From an uncultured Oscillospiraceae bacterium (GTDB lineage: Bacteria > Bacillota > Clostridia > Oscillospirales > Oscillospiraceae): a DNA stretch of 47,341 nucleotides. Shown one piece after another: positions 32,833-40,554 of the stretch (position 1 is the stretch's first letter; each line of letters opens with the position of its first letter). The notes beneath the pieces are model-generated. The model did no database searches and was not told where the DNA came from. It saw only the letters and a program-made list of their open reading frames with translations. The stretch spans positions 1 to 47,341 of the forward strand of contig CAKTNP010000013.1 of assembly GCA_934589155.1 (NCBI GenBank), given 5' to 3'. A program made the position numbers and the translations under genes.

Positions 32833-35703
32833 TTAAATTGTCAGAATTTGGTCAAGGCCGCAGGAGGCCAGCTGGTTCTGGCCGCCCACCACGCAGACGG
32901 CGCTGTTCTCCAGGGCCCGGTCCAGAGGCTCCGCCAGAGCCAGGATGTCCTCCGCCGTGGCGGAAAGCAGCTCCCGGCGGCGGCGGCAGCGGGTCTCATA
33001 AGTGAGGCCCTCCCAGTAGTGCTGGTCCGCCGCCTGACCCCGCATCCGAGGCGTCAGCAGAGGGGAAGCATCGGACACAGTGCCGATGATGGCGCCGGTC
33101 AGGTCCGGGTTCCCCCGGCAGAACTGCCGCAGGAAGTCGCCGCAGCGCAGGTATTTCTCCAAGGACGCCTTGGCGTTGGGATCCCGGAAGGACAGACAGC
33201 CCGCAAGGCCGTCTCTGGCAGACAGCATCCATGCGCCGTAGGCGCCGCCCTGGACCCGGATCACGTTCCACAGATAGCTCAAATCCAGGATCTTGGTAGC
33301 CAGAGCCACCTTGCCGGTGTACCGGCCCAGATCGCCCATCCGGGCGGCAAAGGCAATGTCCGCGGGAATGGCGATGCCCTCCCGCCGGAGGCCCCAGGGC
33401 TTCAAAATTTCATCGCAGACAGGGGCTTTCTCTCTGGGCAGGGCCTCTGCACCCTTGGCCAGAATCTCCGCTCCGGCATCCCGGCCCGTCAGGCTCAGGG
33501 TTAGAGCGGCGCCGTTCACTACCCGGCGGTACAGAGCCGTCAGGGTCTCCGTCAAGGCCCCGTAATTCCAATCGTTATCCTGGGCCCGGAGCCAGTTGTA
33601 ATATTCGTAGCCGCTTACACACTCCTGGGCCACGTGGTAGGGATGGAGCTGGGCAGCGGCCCGCTCTCTGGCCACCACATGGCCGCCCATGACAATGGAC
33701 TGGAACTGCTGGAGCTTGGCCTGCCGCAGAAGATCCCGGACCATGTTCTCCTGGCCCTCCAGCCGGGTCTGGGTCAAGATCTCCGTCACCAGGTCCAGTG
33801 CCTTGTCCAGGTTCTGATCCAGGGCGCTGAATCCGGCGCAGAGGTTCACGCCGAAGCCGCCGCCTTCCTTCCGATGGGGCATGACCCGGAAGCCCAGATT
33901 GCCGCAGAGCAGCCGGATCCGATTGGCCAGCTCCTCCGCCGTGGATTTTTCCGTATCCACCTGACCCAGCAGCTCGCAGAGGAAGGACAGCCGGGACAGG
34001 TCCTCCTCCCCATAGCCGGGCGCATCAAAATACAGGTTCACATAGCTGATGCCGCCGGTCTCCACCCGGTGCAGCAGCACGGGGGTGCCGTGGAGGGTCA
34101 AAACCTCCGTGGGCTGGTCCTCCGGGTCCCCCTGGATGTCCGCCAGAGTCAGCCGGGGGAGCTTCGCCAGATCCTCCGGCGCGTCCTCGCTGTGCTGCCA
34201 GGCCTCCAGCTTTTCCTGCTGGGCCAGGAGTTCCTGCTTCTTTTCCTCGGTCCAGGCGGCGGATTCCCGGGCCAGCCGGTCCGCCTCCCGCTGCCGCCGG
34301 GCCTCGCCGGCCTGCTTGCTGGGGTCCAGCACCACCTTGCACTTGTGGGGATTTGTCAGGAAGGTCTCCCGGATCAGGCTCTCAAAATAGCCCTCCTCCA
34401 GCTTCTTCCGCAGATTTTTGAACTGGTCGCCTACCTCCAGCTTGGCCTCGGGCCTGCCGCCGTAGAGCCAGCTGTCCATGACCTGGAAGCCCAGGACCAG
34501 ACCCAGAGGATAACCGAAGTCCCGCTCCCGCATCTTAAATTCATAGTTGGCCAGAGCCGCCTTCACCCGGTCGTGGTCCAGGGCTCCCGCCGCCTGGCGC
34601 TCCAGCTCGGCAAAGAGGACCTTCTCCGCCTCGCCGCAGTTCTGGGACTCCAGATCCCGCAGGTTCAGGGCCACCCAGGGCTGCTGGGCGGAGTCCGACA
34701 CGAACATGGTCACAGCGGCGGCCAGCTTCTGATCCAGAATGGCCCGGCTCAGGGGCGCCATATTGTCGCCGCAGAGCACATCGGCCAGCACGTTCAGGGC
34801 CGTCTGCTTTTCCAGCTCCGAGAAGTCCCCGGCCACAAAGCCGTAGCCCAGCCGGGTCTTGCCGGTCTCGTCCTCCTCGGGCCCGATCTCATAGGTGCCG
34901 GTCTGGGTGCCGCCGTCCACCGGCTTCTGCAGGGCGGGAACGGGGATCTCCTGGCCCCGGTCGAACTTGGCCAGATACTCCTGATCCAGAATGGTCAGCA
35001 CGGCCTCCAGATCCAGGTCGCCGTCCAGGAATACAAAGCCGTTGGAAGGGGAGTAGAATTTCCGGTGGGCTCCCAGGAACTCCTCATAGCTCAGGTCGGG
35101 AATGGACTCCGGGTCGCCGCCGGAGACGAAGCCATAGGGGGTGTCCGGGAACAGGGCCCGCTCCGCCAGCATGACATACAGCTCGTCGGCGTCGGCAAAG
35201 GCGCCCTTCATCTCGTTGAACACAACGCCTTTATAGCCGGGCTTGCCGGTCTCGTCAAACTCGTAGTGCCAGCCCTCCTGCCGAAAAATCTCCGGCTTGT
35301 GGTAAATGGCGGGGCAGAACACGGCGTCCAGGTACACCCGCATGAGATTCAGGTAATCCTTGTCATTCCGGCTGGAAATGGGGTACATAGTCTTATCCGG
35401 GAAGGTCAGTGCGTTGAGGAAGGTGTTCATGGAGTTCTTCATCAGCTCCACGAAGGGCTCCTTCACGGGGTATTTGTCGGAGCCGCACAGAACGGAGTGC
35501 TCCAGAATGTGGAATACGCCGGTGTTGTTCCAGGGCAGGGTCCGGAAGGTAATGGCAAAGGTCTTGTTCTCCTCCGCCCGCTTCACCCAGCACAGCTTCA
35601 GGCCGGTTTTTTCGTGGACCATTTCATACAGGGTGCCGTCCAGCTCCGCCAGAGGCACCGCACGCTCCACCACAAAGCCGTGGAGCCGATCGTTCTTGTT
35701 CAT
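32833..35703 (-). CDS. M16C insulinase-family zinc peptidase (presequence-protease-like)
   Basis: 956 residues, the length of PreP/Cym1-type single-chain M16C peptidases. The inverted zinc motif is HILEH (His65, Glu68, His69) in GVFHILEHSVLCGS. TMYPISSRNDKDYLNLM and GWHYEF follow. Four M16 repeats with a coiled linker near residue 470-500 (rich in Glu, Lys and Ala) fit the family. No signal peptide, so it degrades oligopeptides in the cytoplasm. Bacterial roles are poorly known. It is the first gene of a two-gene operon. Confidence 0.92.
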   Translation of the reverse strand: MNKNDRLHGFVVERAVPLAELDGTLYEMVHEKTGLKLCWVKRAEENKTFAITFRTLPWNNTGVFHILEHSVLCGSDKYPVKEPFVELMKNSMNTFLNALTFPDKTMYPISSRNDKDYLNLMRVYLDAVFCPAIYHKPEIFRQEGWHYEFDETGKPGYKGVVFNEMKGAFADADELYVMLAERALFPDTPYGFVSGGDPESIPDLSYEEFLGAHRKFYSPSNGFVFLDGDLDLEAVLTILDQEYLAKFDRGQEIPVPALQKPVDGGTQTGTYEIGPEEDETGKTRLGYGFVAGDFSELEKQTALNVLADVLCGDNMAPLSRAILDQKLAAAVTMFVSDSAQQPWVALNLRDLESQNCGEAEKVLFAELERQAAGALDHDRVKAALANYEFKMRERDFGYPLGLVLGFQVMDSWLYGGRPEAKLEVGDQFKNLRKKLEEGYFESLIRETFLTNPHKCKVVLDPSKQAGEARRQREADRLARESAAWTEEKKQELLAQQEKLEAWQHSEDAPEDLAKLPRLTLADIQGDPEDQPTEVLTLHGTPVLLHRVETGGISYVNLYFDAPGYGEEDLSRLSFLCELLGQVDTEKSTAEELANRIRLLCGNLGFRVMPHRKEGGGFGVNLCAGFSALDQNLDKALDLVTEILTQTRLEGQENMVRDLLRQAKLQQFQSIVMGGHVVARERAAAQLHPYHVAQECVSGYEYYNWLRAQDNDWNYGALTETLTALYRRVVNGAALTLSLTGRDAGAEILAKGAEALPREKAPVCDEILKPWGLRREGIAIPADIAFAARMGDLGRYTGKVALATKILDLSYLWNVIRVQGGAYGAWMLSARDGLAGCLSFRDPNAKASLEKYLRCGDFLRQFCRGNPDLTGAIIGTVSDASPLLTPRMRGQAADQHYWEGLTYETRCRRRRELLSATAEDILALAEPLDRALENSAVCVVGGQNQLASCGLDQILTI

Positions 35704-35742
35704 AATTTCCTCCTAAAGTGTATATTTCTCCTATATGGCTCT

Positions 35743-35770
35743 ATTGTAGCGGAAATTCGCCAAAAAGCAA
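35743..35770 (-). promoter_or_regulatory. Promoter of the M16C-desulfidase operon
   Basis: Minus strand TTGCTT (35770-35765), 16-base spacer, TACAAT (35748-35743). It is back-to-back with the plus-strand promoter at 35784, with only 13 bases between the two -35 boxes. Confidence 0.65.
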
Positions 35771-35783
35771 CAAATCTTTTGGC

Positions 35784-35812
35784 TTGACCTGGGAATACGT
35801 CCATGATATGAT
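35784..35812 (+). promoter_or_regulatory. Promoter of the 129-residue membrane protein gene
   Basis: TTGACC (35784-35789), 17-base spacer, TATGAT (35807-35812) preceded by TGA, an extended -10. Confidence 0.7.
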
Positions 35813-35852
35813 AACTTACAACACAATTTCCATAAATAAAGGATGATTCCTC

Positions 35853-36242
35853 ATGAAGAAACGGCTTGCCCTGACCCTGGCCTTTGCCGCCAGCCTGATC
35901 CCCATGCTGTTTGTCCAGTACGGCGGACACCAGGGGGTCCAGGAGGTCTCCGGTCTTGTGAATCTCATGAATCCCATTGGGATCCTCTCCCTGATTGTCT
36001 TTCTTTTGGGGATCTGGATCCCTCCGGGCGGCAAGTGGAACTGGATCCTGGGCGGTGCCGGTGTGGTGGGCATGATTGCCGCGGAGCTATACGAATTCCT
36101 CACCTGGCACATTCCCAACGTCACCGGGGCCTTCAGCCTGCGGATGAGCTTCCGGCTGGCCTACCCCGCCTTCTATCTGGGGCTGACCCTGTCTCTGCTC
36201 ATGGCGGTAGGATTCTTTCTGGAATGGAAGGAACAGGCATAA
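35853..36242 (+). CDS. Hypothetical four-helix membrane protein
   Basis: 129 residues, starting MKKRLALTLAFAASLIPMLF, with an AAAGGATG ribosome site. Hydrophobic segments lie at about 5-22, 42-58, 65-82 and 104-122. A YEFLTWHIPN segment precedes the last helix. I recognise no family. It is alone between a divergent peptidase operon and a terminator that has been interrupted by a repeat element. Confidence 0.75.
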   Translation: MKKRLALTLAFAASLIPMLFVQYGGHQGVQEVSGLVNLMNPIGILSLIVFLLGIWIPPGGKWNWILGGAGVVGMIAAELYEFLTWHIPNVTGAFSLRMSFRLAYPAFYLGLTLSLLMAVGFFLEWKEQA

Positions 36243-36244
36243 AG

Positions 36245-36476
36245 AATCGGGCGGTGGAGACTGTCGAAAAAACCCATTGGGCTTTTTCGACAAGGAGATT
36301 GCAGCTCGCTGCGCGCACGCGACGTCCGCCAAAAGCGGACGTCGTGCACACTTGCGAACTGATTTGTATTTCCTCCGACGTACACGCCGCCGGAGGAAAT
36401 GATCTCATTTGATTCGCCGCCTGCGGGCGGCGAACTCTGCGAGGCTTTTTTGACACACTGAGAACCGGGCGGTGGA
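36245..36476. mobile_element. Hairpin-rich non-coding repeat element flanked by a 14-bp direct repeat
   Basis: Flanks AATCGGGCGGTGGA (36245-36258) and AACCGGGCGGTGGA (36463-36476) match at 13 of 14. The 204-bp core has imperfect inverted ends (TGTCGAAAAAA on the left, TGTCAAAAAA on the right strand) and at least four internal hairpins: 36262-36291, 36322-36342, 36369-36399 and 36413-36434. No protein-coding capacity is credible. The right flank is the left arm of the downstream terminator. This fits a MITE-like or REP-like element inserted into that terminator. Copy number elsewhere cannot be seen here. Confidence 0.6.
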
Positions 36477-36499
36477 TAACCCACCGCCCGTATTTTTTA
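36466..36499 (+). terminator. Terminator of the 129-residue membrane protein gene, separated from it by the repeat element
   Basis: 10-bp perfect stem CGGGCGGTGG / CCACCGCCCG (36466-36475 with 36481-36490), loop of five, then TATTTTTTAT. It overlaps the stop codon of the convergent DUF4317 gene. Confidence 0.85.
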
Positions 36500-37624
36500 T
36501 AGATTCACCTGGATGCCGTTGAGCTCCACGCCGTCATCGGCCTTGATCAGCAGGTACTTGACGCCCCCCAGGGTCCGGGTCTCCACCAGGTCCTGGCGGT
36601 CCGGGGCCACCTTAATGACCACGTCCGGGGTCCGGTACTCCAGCTGGTTCCCCGGCAGCAGGTTCTGAGGCGGCACGGCGGAGTCCACGCCGAAGGCGCA
36701 CTCATACTTCACGTTGAAGGCCGCCATTTTCTCCTGGGACACGCCGCAGTTCCGGAGAATGCCTCCCACTTCCTCCTTGGTCACCTCCAGAGGCTCCTCC
36801 AGCTTGGCCTCCTTGTGGGCCTGGACCATATCCCGGAGCTTTTCCCGGACGGTCTGCACCGTCTCCACGCTGCACTCCTCCTGCAAGGCATCGGTGAGCA
36901 CGTCCCGGAAGCTCTCCCGCTGGGCCAGGGGCGGCATGGGGGACTTGGTATTGAACACGGCGGACACCAGCTCATCGTACTCCGCCCCCTGGTTCCGGGT
37001 GTAGTACAGGGCGCCGTAAAGGTTGGTGGCCCGATCGTCAAAGGCCGGGAACAGGAACCCCACCTCCGGGGCCCCCACCACCCATTCGGTGCCCCGGTTG
37101 TGAAAGGCCTTTTCGGCCCCCTCATACCGGAGGACGGGCTTGGATTCCTTCACGGGGCAGACGCTGCACAGCACATAGGAAAACTGGCTGTCCCCGGCGT
37201 CCTGCTGGAGCTCCCCGTCCCGGGAGCGATAGGGCACGTCGTAGCTGTCATAGGACAGAAGGATCAGGTAGTGGACCGGCAGATGCAGGGATCCGGCGAT
37301 CTTTTCATAAAGACTGTTCCGGGCCTCCTCGTCATTGAGGGCCGAGGACCGGAGGGCGGACAGAAGCCGGTGCTCCGGGCTGTCCGCCACCTGCTTGGTG
37401 GAAAACTCGATGTTGGTCAGGGTCCGGCCCACGGAACCGGACATGGCCTTTTTCAGAAGCTCTAGGTACTTCTCCTGCTCCTCCACCGGCAGCAGGGACA
37501 TAGACTCGGAGAAGGTGGTGACGATCTCCCCCTTCAGATTTACGTAGCATCCGTGGATCTTGGTAATATTACTTTTGTCGGAGCGGTACCGGCGGCGCAG
37601 CTCAGCGACCTCTTTATCGATCAT
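36497..37624 (-). CDS. DUF4317 family protein
   Basis: 375 residues beginning MIDKEVAELRRRYRSDKSNITKIHGCYVN, the family's N-terminal signature; DUF4317 proteins are of this length and restricted to Clostridia-type bacteria. Other conserved-looking stretches are HLPVHYLILLSYDSYDVPYR, VGAPEVGFLFPAFDDRATNLYGALYYT and the C-terminal PDVVIKVAPDRQDLVETR. It is soluble, acidic and of unknown function. The ATG at 37624 has AAGGAG. Its promoter overlaps the terminator of the gene upstream. Confidence 0.88.
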   Translation of the reverse strand: MIDKEVAELRRRYRSDKSNITKIHGCYVNLKGEIVTTFSESMSLLPVEEQEKYLELLKKAMSGSVGRTLTNIEFSTKQVADSPEHRLLSALRSSALNDEEARNSLYEKIAGSLHLPVHYLILLSYDSYDVPYRSRDGELQQDAGDSQFSYVLCSVCPVKESKPVLRYEGAEKAFHNRGTEWVVGAPEVGFLFPAFDDRATNLYGALYYTRNQGAEYDELVSAVFNTKSPMPPLAQRESFRDVLTDALQEECSVETVQTVREKLRDMVQAHKEAKLEEPLEVTKEEVGGILRNCGVSQEKMAAFNVKYECAFGVDSAVPPQNLLPGNQLEYRTPDVVIKVAPDRQDLVETRTLGGVKYLLIKADDGVELNGIQVNL

Positions 37625-37643
37625 GACGTTTCTCCTTCAAACA

Positions 37644-37683
37644 AAAACTCCCGCTCCGCAGGGCGCGGAGCAGGAGCATTATA
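37644..37683 (-). terminator. Terminator of the 171-residue membrane gene overlapping the extended -10 of the DUF4317 gene
   Basis: On the minus strand, TGGTATAAT (hexamer 37683-37678) is followed at once by a hairpin with arms CTCC-x-GCTCCGC / GCGGAGC-x-GGAG (about 37676-37648) and TTTTTGTTTG. The hairpin ends the upstream transcript, and the same 40 bases hold the start region of the DUF4317 transcript, whose ribosome site follows directly. Confidence 0.65.
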
Positions 37684-37710
37684 CCATAATTCTTCAAAAA
37701 ATGCCAGAAC

Positions 37711-38226
37711 TCAAAGATACCGGATGCCGTCTGCGGACGGGACCTCCGGCACCTGCTCCGGCGGCAGCTTCTTGAGCCTTGCCCCGGCGGCCACGCCCTG
37801 GACCAGCGCAATGATGCCGATCACATGGAACACAAGGTCCAGAAGATTCACAAGGGGGCTCTCCATCACACCGAAGGCGATCCCCAGCAGGGCCAGAGTA
37901 TCCAGGCAGAAGAGCACCAGCGCCGCCGTGATGGCCCCGGACTTTTTCTTTGCCAAGAGCCAGCAGATCAGATATCCGGCCATGATCACCACGGCCAGCA
38001 CCAGCGGCAGGGTCATGTCCAGCTCAAAGATCCGGGCCAGGGCCACGCCATAATAGGGCACCGACGCAGAAAACAGGAAGTACCGGTCATACTCCAACAA
38101 AAGAAACACCAGATTGATCAGGGTCATCAGCAGGATGATCAAGACCATATTCCTGGCGTACCGGACTTGCCCCTCCAGATACGCCCGTGAATTCTTGTCC
38201 GGTTTTTGTGCGCTCTCTCTTTTCAT
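37711..38226 (-). CDS. Hypothetical membrane protein, about five helices
   Basis: 171 residues. A short charged N-terminus (MKRESAQKPDKNSRAYLEGQ) is followed by hydrophobic segments near 25-45, 50-70, 74-92, 97-118 and 122-145. The tail contains PPEQVPEVPSADGIRYL. I recognise no family. A GGAGG site precedes the ATG, and it has its own promoter and terminator, so it is monocistronic. Confidence 0.75.
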   Translation of the reverse strand: MKRESAQKPDKNSRAYLEGQVRYARNMVLIILLMTLINLVFLLLEYDRYFLFSASVPYYGVALARIFELDMTLPLVLAVVIMAGYLICWLLAKKKSGAITAALVLFCLDTLALLGIAFGVMESPLVNLLDLVFHVIGIIALVQGVAAGARLKKLPPEQVPEVPSADGIRYL

Positions 38227-38268
38227 TTCGCATCCTCCTCTTTTGCTCCCTGCGGAGCTTCTGGGGAT

Positions 38269-38297
38269 AGAATACCAAATTCTCCCATGATACGCAA
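38269..38297 (-). promoter_or_regulatory. Promoter of the 171-residue membrane protein gene
   Basis: Minus strand TTGCGT (38297-38292), 17-base spacer, TATTCT (38274-38269) with TGG before the hexamer. Confidence 0.6.
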
Positions 38298-38343
38298 GAG
38301 CCCTCCCTGCTTTTTACGAAAGACCGTTCTATGGAAATCGCAG

Positions 38344-38373
38344 GAACGAAAGGGAGCGGATCTCCGCTCCCTT
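38344..38373 (-). terminator. Terminator of the lipoprotein gene
   Basis: 11-base arms AAGGGAGCGGA / TCCGCTCCCTT (38350-38373) followed on the minus strand by TTTCGTTCC, seven bases after the stop. Confidence 0.65.
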
Positions 38374-38379
38374 CCCTTG

Positions 38380-39078
38380 TTATTCAATGATGTACGCATC
38401 CACGCATCCGTCGCTTGTGATCTTGTAGGAATATGTTATCTCCTCACCTTGATAAGCACTCACATCATCTCTGAAATGAACAACGCCAAGATAGTCGCTG
38501 TCAGGGAATTTGATATTCCACGCGTCTTCGCCATAGCTTGCGTTTCGGCTGCGCAGAATACCTGTGCTTTCAAATCTGTCCGAAGCAATGGCAATATTCT
38601 TGAACACCATCTCCGTAACGGTCTGCGCTCCCCAGTCCGGAATTAATTCTTCGTGTGTGCCCACATCTTCGAGCTGCCCGACAAAGTTCAGCCGCTGCTG
38701 GTTTTCCAAAGAAACCAGTTCATCCAATGGAAGATACAAATTCGCAACCATCACATTTGCGGCAGTGCCGTAAGCGCCCTTTTCATCGGTGATATGAAAA
38801 GTCACGACAGCATGATCTTCCGCAACAGAATATACTTCGCCGCCAAAGGTGTAGGTATTTCCAATTAACGTTTTCGCAAAAGCAATATTGCTGATGGACT
38901 TATCAAGATCGTCTCTTGTCAAGGGGATTGCCACGTTCAGCATTTCATCCTTTGACATTTTTACTTCCTCGGGCGCGGTCGTTTCGACAGATGTTTCGGG
39001 CGCATCATTCCCGCCGCCGCAAGCACACAGGGACAGGCACAGCGCAAGTGCCAAGAGCAGAGCGATCGACTTTTTCAT
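38380..39078 (-). CDS. Hypothetical secreted lipoprotein
   Basis: 232 residues from the ATG at 39078 (AAGGA upstream). MKKSIALLLALALCLSLCAC is a lipoprotein signal with an LCAC lipobox, so Cys20 is the likely lipidated residue. A Thr/Glu/Pro-rich spacer to about residue 45 leads to a soluble domain with FAKTLIGNTYTFGGEVYSV, AAKV-type strands and repeated GxV-type beta segments, suggesting OB- or SH3-like beta structure. No family recognised. Base composition is clearly AT-richer than the neighbours, hinting at transfer. It is divergent from a small HTH gene across a palindromic region. Confidence 0.8.
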   Translation of the reverse strand: MKKSIALLLALALCLSLCACGGGNDAPETSVETTAPEEVKMSKDEMLNVAIPLTRDDLDKSISNIAFAKTLIGNTYTFGGEVYSVAEDHAVVTFHITDEKGAYGTAANVMVANLYLPLDELVSLENQQRLNFVGQLEDVGTHEELIPDWGAQTVTEMVFKNIAIASDRFESTGILRSRNASYGEDAWNIKFPDSDYLGVVHFRDDVSAYQGEEITYSYKITSDGCVDAYIIE

Positions 39079-39107
39079 TTGCGTTCCTTCTTTCTTTGAG
39101 CAAAATA

Positions 39108-39159
39108 ATAACCGATATTGGTTAATATTATTATATACCACATTCGGTTATCATGTCAA
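39108..39159 (-). promoter_or_regulatory. Consensus promoter of the lipoprotein gene flanked by an 8-bp inverted repeat (candidate operator)
   Basis: Minus strand TTGACA (39159-39154), 18-base spacer, TATAAT (39135-39130). Arms ATAACCGA (39108-39115) and TCGGTTAT (39144-39151) flank the -10, and AACC-N6-GGTT lies at 39110-39123. The adjacent HTH protein is the obvious candidate binder. Confidence 0.6.
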
Positions 39160-39182
39160 GTAAGAAAGGGGGGCTGCTTCCC

Positions 39183-39386
39183 GTGATTTCTTACGATAAT
39201 CTATGGACTGTCATGAAGGAGAAAGGTATCACACAGTATACCCTGATCAAGCGGTATAATATCAGCCCCGGACAGATCACGCGGCTAAAGCGAAATGAAA
39301 GCGTCAGTACCCATACGATCGAGATGTTTTGCAGAATTCTGTCCTGCGACGTCGGGGACATCATGAAGTATATTCCAGATGATTAG
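39183..39386 (+). CDS. Small HTH (Cro/CI, YozG-like) transcriptional regulator
   Basis: 67 residues. I choose the GTG at 39183 (giving MISYDNLWTVMKEKGITQY) because AAAGGGGGG lies ten bases upstream; an in-frame ATG at 39153 has no ribosome site and sits in the lipoprotein promoter. The helix-turn-helix spans LIKRYNISPGQITRLKRNESV, followed by HTIEMFCRILSCDVGDIMKYI, the typical end of this single-domain family. It probably binds the palindromic region in front of the divergent lipoprotein gene. AT-richer than its flanks. Confidence 0.85.
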   Translation: MISYDNLWTVMKEKGITQYTLIKRYNISPGQITRLKRNESVSTHTIEMFCRILSCDVGDIMKYIPDD

Positions 39387-39389
39387 AGC

Positions 39390-39410
39390 AGAGCGATCCG
39401 CTCTTTTTCT
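39390..39410 (+). terminator. Terminator of the HTH gene
   Basis: 6-bp stem AGAGCG / CGCTCT with a three-base loop, then TTTTCTTT, four bases after the stop. Confidence 0.65.
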
Positions 39411-39449
39411 TTGGGGACGCACATCCTCATTTTCTTCCTCAGAAGCACC

Positions 39450-39507
39450 CCGAAATAGGAAAAAGGAAGCACATCCTGCCGAATCGTTCGGCAAGGTGTG
39501 CTTCCTT
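39450..39507 (-). terminator. Terminator of the NifU-like/GGGtGRT operon
   Basis: Two-part stem: AAGGAAGCACA / TGTGCTTCCTT (39463-39473 with 39497-39507) and TGCCGAA / TTCGGCA inside it. The minus strand then reads TTTCCTATTTCG. Confidence 0.8.
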
Positions 39508-39537
39508 GCTATGTTGTTATAAAAGCAGAGGGCTTTC

Positions 39538-40539
39538 TTACTTGTTCATAGCCTCTTCCACAGCCACGGCCACGGAAACGGTGGCGCCGACCATGGGGTT
39601 GTTGCCCATGCCCAGGAAGCCCATCATTTCCACGTGAGCGGGAACGGAGGAGGAACCGGCGAACTGGGCATCGGAGTGCATCCGGCCCATGGTGTCGGTC
39701 ATGCCGTAAGAAGCGGGGCCGGCGGCCATGTTATCGGGGTGCAGCGTCCGGCCGGTGCCGCCGCCAGAGGCCACGGAGAAGTACTTCTTACCCTGCTCGA
39801 TGCACTCCTTCTTGTAGGTACCGGCCACGGGATGCTGGAACCGGGTGGGGTTGGTGGAGTTGCCGGTGATGGACACATCCACACCCTCATGGTGCATGAT
39901 GGCAACGCCCTCACGGACATCGTCGGCGCCGTAGCAGCGGACGGAGGCCCGCTCGCCCTCGGAGTAGGCGATCTCGTTGACGATCTTCAGTTCTCCGGTG
40001 TAGTAGTCGAACTGGGTCTGCACATAGGTGAAGCCGTTGATCCGGGAAATGATCTGGGCGGCGTCCTTGCCCAGGCCGTTCAGAATGACCCGCAGAGGCT
40101 CCTTACGGGCCTTGTTGGCGTTCCGGGCGATGCCGATGGCGCCCTCGGCGGCAGCGAAAGACTCGTGGCCGGCCAGGAAGGCGAAGCACTTGGTCTCGTC
40201 CCGAAGCAGCATGGCGCCCAGGTTGCCGTGGCCCAGGCCAACTTTACGATCCTCGGCCACGGAGCCGGGGATGCAGAAGGCCTGCAGACCGATGCCGATG
40301 GCCTCGGCGGCCTCGGCGGCGGTCTTTACGCCCTTCTTGATGGCGATGGCCGCGCCCACTTCGTAGGCCCAGGCGGCATCCTCAAAGCAAATGGGCTGGA
40401 TATTCTTGGTGATGGTGTAGGGGTCGATGCCCTTCTCGTCGCAGATCTTCTTGCACTCTTCCACAGAGGAAATGCCGTACTGCGCCAGGACACCGTTGAT
40501 CTTGTCAATTTTTCTTTCGTAACCTTCAAACAGAGCCAT
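39538..40539 (-). CDS. GGGtGRT family protein
   Basis: 333 residues containing the name-giving SGGGTGRTLHPDNMA motif near residue 255, plus KNIQPICFEDAAWAYEVGAAIAIK, GNLGAMLLRDETKCFAFLAGHESFAAAEGAIGIARNANK and the Gly-rich C-terminus. The family is conserved in anaerobes, pairs with a NifU/IscU-like scaffold gene, and has no established function. GAGGAGG precedes the ATG, 15 bases after the scaffold gene. The conserved Gly-rich loop could bind a phosphate-bearing ligand; this is inference only. No membrane segment. Confidence 0.9.
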   Translation of the reverse strand: MALFEGYERKIDKINGVLAQYGISSVEECKKICDEKGIDPYTITKNIQPICFEDAAWAYEVGAAIAIKKGVKTAAEAAEAIGIGLQAFCIPGSVAEDRKVGLGHGNLGAMLLRDETKCFAFLAGHESFAAAEGAIGIARNANKARKEPLRVILNGLGKDAAQIISRINGFTYVQTQFDYYTGELKIVNEIAYSEGERASVRCYGADDVREGVAIMHHEGVDVSITGNSTNPTRFQHPVAGTYKKECIEQGKKYFSVASGGGTGRTLHPDNMAAGPASYGMTDTMGRMHSDAQFAGSSSVPAHVEMMGFLGMGNNPMVGATVSVAVAVEEAMNK

Positions 40540-40554
40540 TGTGCAGTCCTCCTC

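Noticed and set aside
36199..36456. 85- and 103-codon minus-strand frames over the repeat element
   Set aside because: They are translations of hairpin-rich repeat DNA crossing the end of a plus-strand gene, without ribosome sites; such frames arise wherever the element lies.
36259..36462. CRISPR array or phage attachment site
   Set aside because: Internal hairpins differ from one another and are not regularly spaced direct repeats; no cas or integrase genes are present.
39153..39182. ATG start ten codons earlier for the HTH gene
   Set aside because: It lacks a ribosome site and overlaps the -35 of the divergent promoter; the GTG at 39183 is better placed.
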